Shown: in pieces, positions 55,195 through 64,000 of the stretch
How the letters are laid out: each line of letters starts with the position of its first letter
How positions within the stretch are numbered: position 1 is the first letter of the stretch
Source: Mantis religiosa
Lineage: Eukaryota > Arthropoda > Insecta > Mantodea > Mantidae
Assembly (NCBI GenBank): GCA_030765055.1
Contig: CM060958.1
Coordinates: forward strand, 106,242,090 to 106,306,089
Direction: 5' to 3'
DNA: 64,000 nt
Made by a program: the position numbers and the translations under genes
The notes under the pieces: model-generated
What the model was told of the DNA's origin: nothing
Database searches by the model: none
What the model saw: the letters and a program-made list of their open reading frames with translations, nothing else

Positions 55195-56385
55195 ATGTCA
55201 TCATTGATTCCTCGGTACATAATGTTGGTAGTTTCAGTGATTTGAGTCCTTTTGTTTTCTTACAATAAGTGCCAGAAGTGACTGAGGTGTAAGATCCAGA
55301 ACATTGAGGCTCTACTGTGATCAAGTTCCTGCATTTGAAGGGCAAAAATTCCAGGGAAATCCATGATGAGATGACGTCTGTTTATGGAAATGACTGCCCA
55401 TCGTATGACACTATTGTAAGGTGGAAAAGGATTGTTCAAACTGGTCACATGTTTATGACAGATGAGCCAAGAGCTGGTAGACCGTCAATGACAGACGATG
55501 CTGTCACAGTGAAGAAAGTGGAGTGTTTAATACTGGAAGACAGACGAGCAACCATCCAAATGATCATGAATAAGACACATCTTAGTTATGGTAGCGTGTG
55601 GAAAATCATTAATGATGAACTGCACATGTCTAAGGTTTCTGCACGGTGGTTTCTACGTTTGCTAACCCCTTTCCAAAAGCAAGATGGCCTGATGCTGTTG
55701 AAGGTGAAGATGATTTTTTTGTCATATGGTACCCACGGATGAATCCTGGATCTACGAGTATGATTCAGAAAGAAAACCCAAAAAGCCATGAGCATGGAAT
55801 GGCAACATGCCGATTTCCCCCTCCCAAAGAGCCAAAGATGTAAAAGTCAGCTGGGAAGATCATGCTTTCAGTTTTCTGGGACTGTCGCGGAGTCATCCGT
55901 ACAGATTATCTTGCCAAGGGTCAAACCATCACTGGCAGATACTACTGCAATCTTCTGGACAAGTTACGAGCAGCTCTGATTAAGAAACGACGCGGTATGC
56001 TCTCCAAAGGAGTTCATCTTCTGACTGACAAAGCACCAGCTCATTCATCTCAAGTTGCAGTTGACAAAACAAGGGAATGTGGCTTTGAGACCTTACAGCA
56101 TCCGCCTTATTCGCCCGATCTCGCACCAAGTGACTTTTTCTTGTTCCTAGAGATGAAGCATCCGTTGCGCGGTCGCCGATTTGACAACACAAATGACGTC
56201 ATTAGTAAAGTTGAAGAGTGGTTTAAAGCGAATTCTGCAGACTTCTACAATCAAGGTATTCGGAAGGTCAAGATATGCTGGGAAATTTGTGAAAATATGC
56301 GTGGTGACTACGTAGAGAAGAGCTAACAAGCAAATATCAACAAAAGCTCTCTATCACATTTTTTAAAGGGTACGACATCCCGTCG
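55195..56385 (+). mobile_element. Mariner, copy 6, best-preserved transposase (DD34D)
   Basis: Plus strand, in order: IKFLHLKGKNSREIHDEMTS (first HTH), TDEPRAGRPSMTDDAVTVKK, LSYGSVWKIINDELHMSKVS (second HTH), PTDESWIYEYDSERK (first Asp, after a frameshift near 55640-55720), MLSVFWDCRGVIRTDYLAKG, HLLTDKAPAHSSQVAVDKTR (second Asp) and QHPPYSPDLAPSDFFLF (third Asp, exactly 34 residues between). The last 154 codons (55862-56326) are intact to the stop. The right end GGGATGTCGTACCC-like repeat is present and the left end is eroded. The frameshifts make it inactive. It is the same family as copy 3. Confidence 0.88.
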
Positions 56386-56389
56386 TATT

Positions 56390-56885
56390 TCATAAAATTC
56401 TCTCGCTAAGTTTTGGATACTTCGCTTGCGATTCTGCAGTTTTTATTTTATTTTAAAATCACAAAATATTTTCGCTTGAAGTAGAACATTTCAAAGCCCG
56501 AGAAATGCCAGCAATGTGGTACCTGCAAAGTAACATTACGCAAGAAAATAATCGTGTCATGTTCAGTGCCAGTTAAGTTCCCAAGAAGAAATCACTGCAT
56601 ATCTCAACGATTTGTCACCTCTTTCTACTGTACTGGATTAATGTAAAGAAAATTCAAAATTACCAGAAATAAAAAAGGCTAAATAATTTCGTATTTCATC
56701 TTCAATAGTTTTATCTCATATACTATTTAACACAGCAGGACTCATATGTGACAGATAAAGAAGTAGACTTAACCTCGAAAGAGTAAAAATGCTGCTGTTT
56801 TTTAACAAAACGCTATAAAAGTGGCCTGCTTTGGTTTTAAATGTCTAATGTAGACTTAAAAAATAAGAACACTGATGGAAACTAA
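56390..56885 (+). pseudogene. hAT-type relic, second copy
   Basis: GCGATTCTGCAGTTTTTATT, TTTAAAATCACAAAATATT, AGTAGAACATT and CAAAGCCCGAGAAA match the complement of 16245-16185. Translation gives SSQEEITAYLNDL and LSPLSTVLD, corresponding to the 15.8-kb copy. Similarity continues past the coding part to TTTAAATGTCTAATGTAG near 56850. Stops and small deletions are more frequent here than in the other copy. The left border is the mariner end at 56385. Confidence 0.55.
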
Positions 56886-56937
56886 TTGTTCTTTTACCCT
56901 AGCCGCCTTTAGATCGAAGTATGGCAAAGTCAAGTCA

Positions 56938-57070
56938 GACAGAACATTTCAGTTCCCAGGATTTGAACCATGGACTTATGATTCCCTTGGCCATTCCGCT
57001 ACGATGGCCAACGTGCCAGCAGTACATTAAATTCTCAGACTGACACGTATTTTTCCCGTGTTTTTCGTGG
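56938..57070 (-). repeat. SINE family B copy (-), diverged
   Basis: Complement: CGGGAAAAATACGTGTCAGT, GAGAATTTAATGTACTGCTG, GGCACGTTGGCCATCGTAGC, CATGGTTCAAATCCTGGGAA. Confidence 0.65.
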
Positions 57071-57167
57071 GTTTCTTTTTCCAGTCTAACTTTACCTTTC
57101 CAGAACACTGATAATTTCAAGTTTTGTCTCATTAAATATGTGCACGTATTTAATTTTATTAGCATTA

Positions 57168-57710
57168 GGGGAGATTCGTGCAGTATCGGCCGGCATGCAG
57201 TACCGGCCACTACAGTGATTTCCCTTTTCGCCTGCATGTGGCAGAAGTTCCAGTAAGCAGTAGCAAGCTTGTACATTCACGTTCGCTATAGTCGTATATC
57301 TTTTTCCTCTCTTGAGTTATTTGTCTACTCTGAGTGCTTGATGGTGGCTCTGTAAACCAGTGAGCTAAATATTTGTGAACTGAGCAGAGATAGTGACCAT
57401 AAATTCTCATGCTTTTGTATTCTACTATTCTTCTATATGTGGCAAGTGCAAAGTGTCACTGACAATCTATATGGTAACAGAAAAGACAGTGGCCGATACC
57501 ACAAGACACCTTTTGCAAGCGTTATAATTCTAGCTTTTTACTTTCGATGTAATAAGCTACTATAAATAAAAAATGAAAGTCATTACATGATACTATCTAT
57601 AGAAGATGTCTGGAGGTACGAGTATAATATAGTAAGATTCCTATTAACTACCACAGTTATAGAGTAAAGACAAAAAACGTAACCCTGCCGATACTGCACG
57701 ACCTTCCCCA
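57168..57710. mobile_element. Unclassified non-autonomous TIR element
   Basis: GGGGAGATTCGTGCAGTATC..GGC at the left and the complement of the right end (GGGGAAGGTCGTGCAGTATC..GGC) are inverted repeats of about 23 bp with three mismatches. Length is about 545 bp. A further CGGCC-type motif recurs inside (GTACCGGCC, GTGGCCGATACC). No transposase frame is present. No clear target duplication is visible. Confidence 0.55.
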
Positions 57711-57714
57711 GAAC

Positions 57715-58575
57715 AGTTCCCGCAACCTTCTATTTTGTATTGAAACTAGAAGTAGGAATGGGGTATCGAAGTGTCGGGTATCGTGGACGACGTCGTAGAT
57801 CGTATCGAGGGTAGAGTATCGAGAAAAGCTGTTTTCGACTTTTCTCTAGTTAAAACTGTACAATGTATCTTCTGAGGTAGAAAAGATTTGCTTGCTTTAT
57901 TGGAAAGAGGTGCCAAAATAATTGCTGCGCGCCATCATTGAGAGACAATAGAAGGTTACAAAGAGCCTTTTGAAACAAATGCCGAGCTCTAGAGTGAGTT
58001 TTCTACACGCTCATCTGCATTCTCGTGGTCAAATTGCAAAATTTCAATTGGAAGGTGTTTCTCAATCTCCGCACACCGTAACTCGGCTCCTAAGGGTTAC
58101 CGTCTCTTCACACGCATGAACAATCGCTTCCATCGTATCGCTTTGATGTTGACAAAGAGATGCGGTTAAACATCGAAGTTGGTTGGTGAATTCTACCGAG
58201 TCCCTGTCAAGGGGAGAGAAGCGACTGTATATAATCATTGTAGATATTTTTACAAATTAACTGATTCTCTTTCTTTTTTTAAAAAAAAGGTCATTTTCAG
58301 TAGCCCTCATACCTCCATATCGCACGTGTTCGACTTATTTTACGTACAAACCGTATACAGGAAAAAGCAAGAATATTCAGTGATGCGTTTGGTTTCCTGT
58401 AATGTTATCTTTATTTCATGTTGAAACCATAATCTTCGCAAAAGTTAAAGGCATATGGAGGCGGACAATATTGCAGACTCCAGCCAATCCTAGGCTTGCC
58501 CCTCCTACCAGCGCTGCCAAATGTGCTACACGTATCTCGAGCGCCTGAACTGAGAACATTATATTAATTAATTAC
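57715..58575. other. No confident feature
   Basis: A cluster of GTATCG motifs lies at 57760-57825 and recalls the subterminal motifs of the hAT relics. The rest is unassigned. Confidence 0.4.
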
Positions 58576-58578
58576 GCT

Positions 58579-59003
58579 CGGATAAATGTTTAAAATATTA
58601 TAGATGCCAATCTGATAATAAGAAATAATTTTACTTTCTGATCATGACCGTACAAAAATCCTGTCTCTAGATGCACATTTAATCTTCACATGGTTATGGT
58701 TAAATGTTACGGATAAATATTTGAATATTACAGATTCTAATCTTATAATAAGAAATAATTTTAATTTCTGATTATAACCGTAAAAAATTCTGGCTCTACA
58801 ATACTTAGAACACGAGTGATGCGCGTCTTATCTTCAGATGGTTATTGTTAAATGTTACGGATAAATATTTGAACATTGCAGATTCTAATCTTATAATAAG
58901 AAATAATTTTAATTGTTGATCATGGCCGTAAAAGGATCCTGTCTCTACGAATCTTAGAACACGAGCGATGCACGTTTTGTCTTCACATGGTTAGGGTTAC
59001 CAA
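58579..59003 (+). repeat. Tandem minisatellite, ~146-bp unit, about 3 copies
   Basis: CGGATAAAT starts at 58579, 58710 and 58858. Each unit carries AATCTTATAATAAGAAATAA (first unit with small changes), a CGTAAAA-like block, and CTTCACATGGTTA. Units are 131, 148 and about 146 bp, with the last two most alike. Confidence 0.85.
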
Positions 59004-59232
59004 ACATCCATCCATTCAACACAGATAAACATGAAAAACAACACAATTCTTTACTTACAATATTTTAAGTATAAATAAATAATGCACCTACTATTAAAAC
59101 AGAAGTCACGCAGTTTGAAACACAGATAATTTTCAATTCGTTTTCAGAGGAGAGGTGTTGTTTTGTTAAAGTGAATAGCATCGTTAAGTCGTGTGTTGAA
59201 CTCGAGCTGAAATATTGTTAATATTACATTAA

Positions 59233-62430
<3,198 letters not shown>

Positions 62431-62435
62431 ACCAT

Positions 62436-62660
62436 GGTCCGTCTCTGTAGCGTGTCTGCCTCACTTTCAAGAGGTCCCAATCTCAAACAGGGTGAGTTAA
62501 CTGGATGACATTTATTCCGGGCTTCTCCCTTATTCTGAAACAGGAATGTCCGGTAACTCTAAGCTCTATGGTCCCTGGGCTCGTCTGAGCATCATTTTAG
62601 TCTTTCCATTCATCGTCCGATATGGAATTAATGTTGGAGGACGAGTATTAAAAGCAAACA
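62436..62660 (+). repeat. SINE family A copy (+), A-box deletion
   Basis: GTCTCTGTAGCGTGTCTGCC lacks the repeat between the two AGCGT motifs. It then has TCAAGAGGTCCCAATCTC, a body block GGAATGTCCGGTAACTCTAA, and ends with TTAATGTTGGAGGACG. Confidence 0.8.
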
Positions 62661-62664
62661 TAAA

Positions 62665-63005
62665 AATTAAACCCATCATATAGATTACTACTAGTTTTTA
62701 GGACACGGTTTACAATGGCTAGACCCAAGTTTTAATCCATTGCTCTTCGGTTTGCCTATCACCCAAGGGAACTTTTGTTACATTCTTTGCCAACGTAAAT
62801 TTGTATATAGTGATTTGTCACACAGGTGTATTGAAGCTCCCATTCGAATGATAGCATTAACCATTATTGTTGAATAAACCACCCTGAGCTTGATTTTGTT
62901 CGTGATTTTTCCAAGTTTGGTAGGCGAAGTAGGGAAATGTTACGGTGTATATGAATATTTACGTACATATATTTACTTCGTTTCATACTGTCGCGAACCC
63001 ATTAT
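62665..63005. other. No recognisable feature
   Basis: AT-rich spacer. Confidence 0.45.
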
Positions 63006-63008
63006 TTA

Positions 63009-63460
63009 CGAGGATCCTTCAATAAATAACCGAACTAATTTAATTGTATTTAAATAAACCGCCCTGGAGTGCCTTGGCTGCTAGTGGTGGAAAGGTGAAT
63101 GCTTCCTCTAGCAGTGCTGTGAGTGCCAGTCAGGCAGAGTCAATCAGTTGGGAGTTAGAGCCCGATATGCGAGGTCGTGTTTACTGCACCCACCATGGAA
63201 CTGAAATTGCAGCAAGTTGCATCAATAAAGTTTTGTGTTCTGTTAGACAAAACTCCTACAGAAACCTTTGAAATGGTGCAGTAAGTATACAAGACCAAGC
63301 TTTAAACAAAACACAAGTATTTGAGTGGGATAAACGTTTCAAAGAGGGTCATGAAGACCTTCAAGATTCTCCGCGCCGTGGAAGATCCGTAATAGCAAAA
63401 ACGGAAGTCAACATTAAGGACAGAGGGACGTGTGGAAAGCACAATGCTTGTGTTTAACTA
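63009..63460 (+). pseudogene. Mariner relic, copy 7, N-terminal region
   Basis: CGAGGATCCTTCAATAAATA following TA at 63007-63008 looks like a left TIR. The transposase starts at ATG 63195 (ELKLQQVASIKFCVLLDKTP, TETFEMVQ). A stop and frameshift follow, then TQVFEWDKRFKEGHEDLQD and SPRRGRSVIAKTEVNIKD. These are the first helix-turn-helix and the WxxRFKxG / GRP-like linker of mariner transposases. The catalytic part is missing and the element fades after 63460, so it is 3'-deleted. Confidence 0.7.
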
Positions 63461-63464
63461 CACA

Positions 63465-64000
63465 CTTTTCAAAAATCAAAATTAATGGATTTTCTTTGTC
63501 ACAGGGCAATGAAATTCATACCATCTAACAAGCAACTATTTCTTAGTGTGTTGATAAAGCGAAATATGTAATATAAATTCATAACTTTTCTCAGATGCTT
63601 TCTAAGATGACGTCAACAAACGAAAGTTTCTAATCACATGTTATTATTCAGTTACACATAACCACCATAATTGTTTTCACAAAGAATCCAATTTTTAGGA
63701 GAAATAAGGTACTCAGTAATGCATAAAATGAGCGTTTTAGAAGTTTTATATAGTGAAGTATATAGACAAAAATAATATTGAATTTGATACCATTACTCTT
63801 TCCCTTATAATGCACTGATTTTAAATTTTTTAAAATTCAAAATGTTTTACCTGAAAATATCTTTACGGTCATTTTATTAAACATAATGGTTTGCAACACT
63901 ACAAAAAGTTTCAGAACTCTAACATAAGTGGTTTCTGAGAAATGTGTACCCAAAAATGTAAAATTGCAACTTGTGGGAAAATTCAAAAAACTAAAGCAAC
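63465..64000. other. No recognisable feature
   Basis: AT-rich end of the window, with no right mariner TIR found. Confidence 0.45.

Overview
This is a gene-poor, AT-rich eukaryotic nuclear window. I found no complete cellular protein gene, no operon structure, no CRISPR array and no functional RNA gene. Nearly everything recognisable is transposon-derived: mariner elements, hAT and IS630-type DNA transposons, Penelope-like elements carrying GIY-YIG domains, non-LTR retrotransposons, one gypsy-type LTR element plus a related solo LTR, and several tRNA-derived SINE families. This mix fits a large, repeat-rich insect genome. Repeat style suggests a cockroach- or termite-like insect, but that is inference. 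All element families and boundaries were read by eye, without database searches.

Layout. 0-7 kb: SINEs (including a head-to-head pair), LINE 3' ends, a Penelope tail and a GAT microsatellite. 8-13 kb: an IS630-type transposase relic, a LINE 3' end, then a Penelope-like element with a readable GIY-YIG domain. 13-16 kb: GC- and CpG-richer sequence of unknown origin. 16-20 kb: two hAT-type relics and a hAT MITE inserted inside a SINE. 21-28 kb: a deleted mariner, an IS630-type relic split by a LINE tail and CTA microsatellite, and a transposase fragment carrying long inverted arms. 28-31 kb: a three-level nest, with an LTR element (now a solo LTR) inside a Penelope-like element inside a LINE. 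31-39 kb: SINEs, another IS630-type relic and direct repeats.

40-46 kb: two decayed mariners, then a 2.28-kb gypsy-type element with nearly identical LTRs and a chimeric, deletion-derived open frame. 50-57 kb: four more mariner pieces from different families, a hAT relic and an unclassified TIR element. 58.5-61.2 kb: a 146-bp minisatellite followed by about 2 kb of ATT repeats with a regular interruption pattern. 62-64 kb: a SINE and the N-terminal part of another mariner.

The genes do not form a pathway. Interactions are parasitic: non-autonomous elements (the deleted gypsy element, the mariner and hAT MITEs, the SINEs) depend on proteins encoded elsewhere, and older elements serve as insertion sites for younger ones. 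I found no convincing new cellular system. The best leads are the chimeric gypsy derivative, the long-TIR mariner derivative encoding only a DNA-binding region, the nested insertions with datable order, the hairpin-forming inverted repeats, and the 21-bp-phased ATT array.
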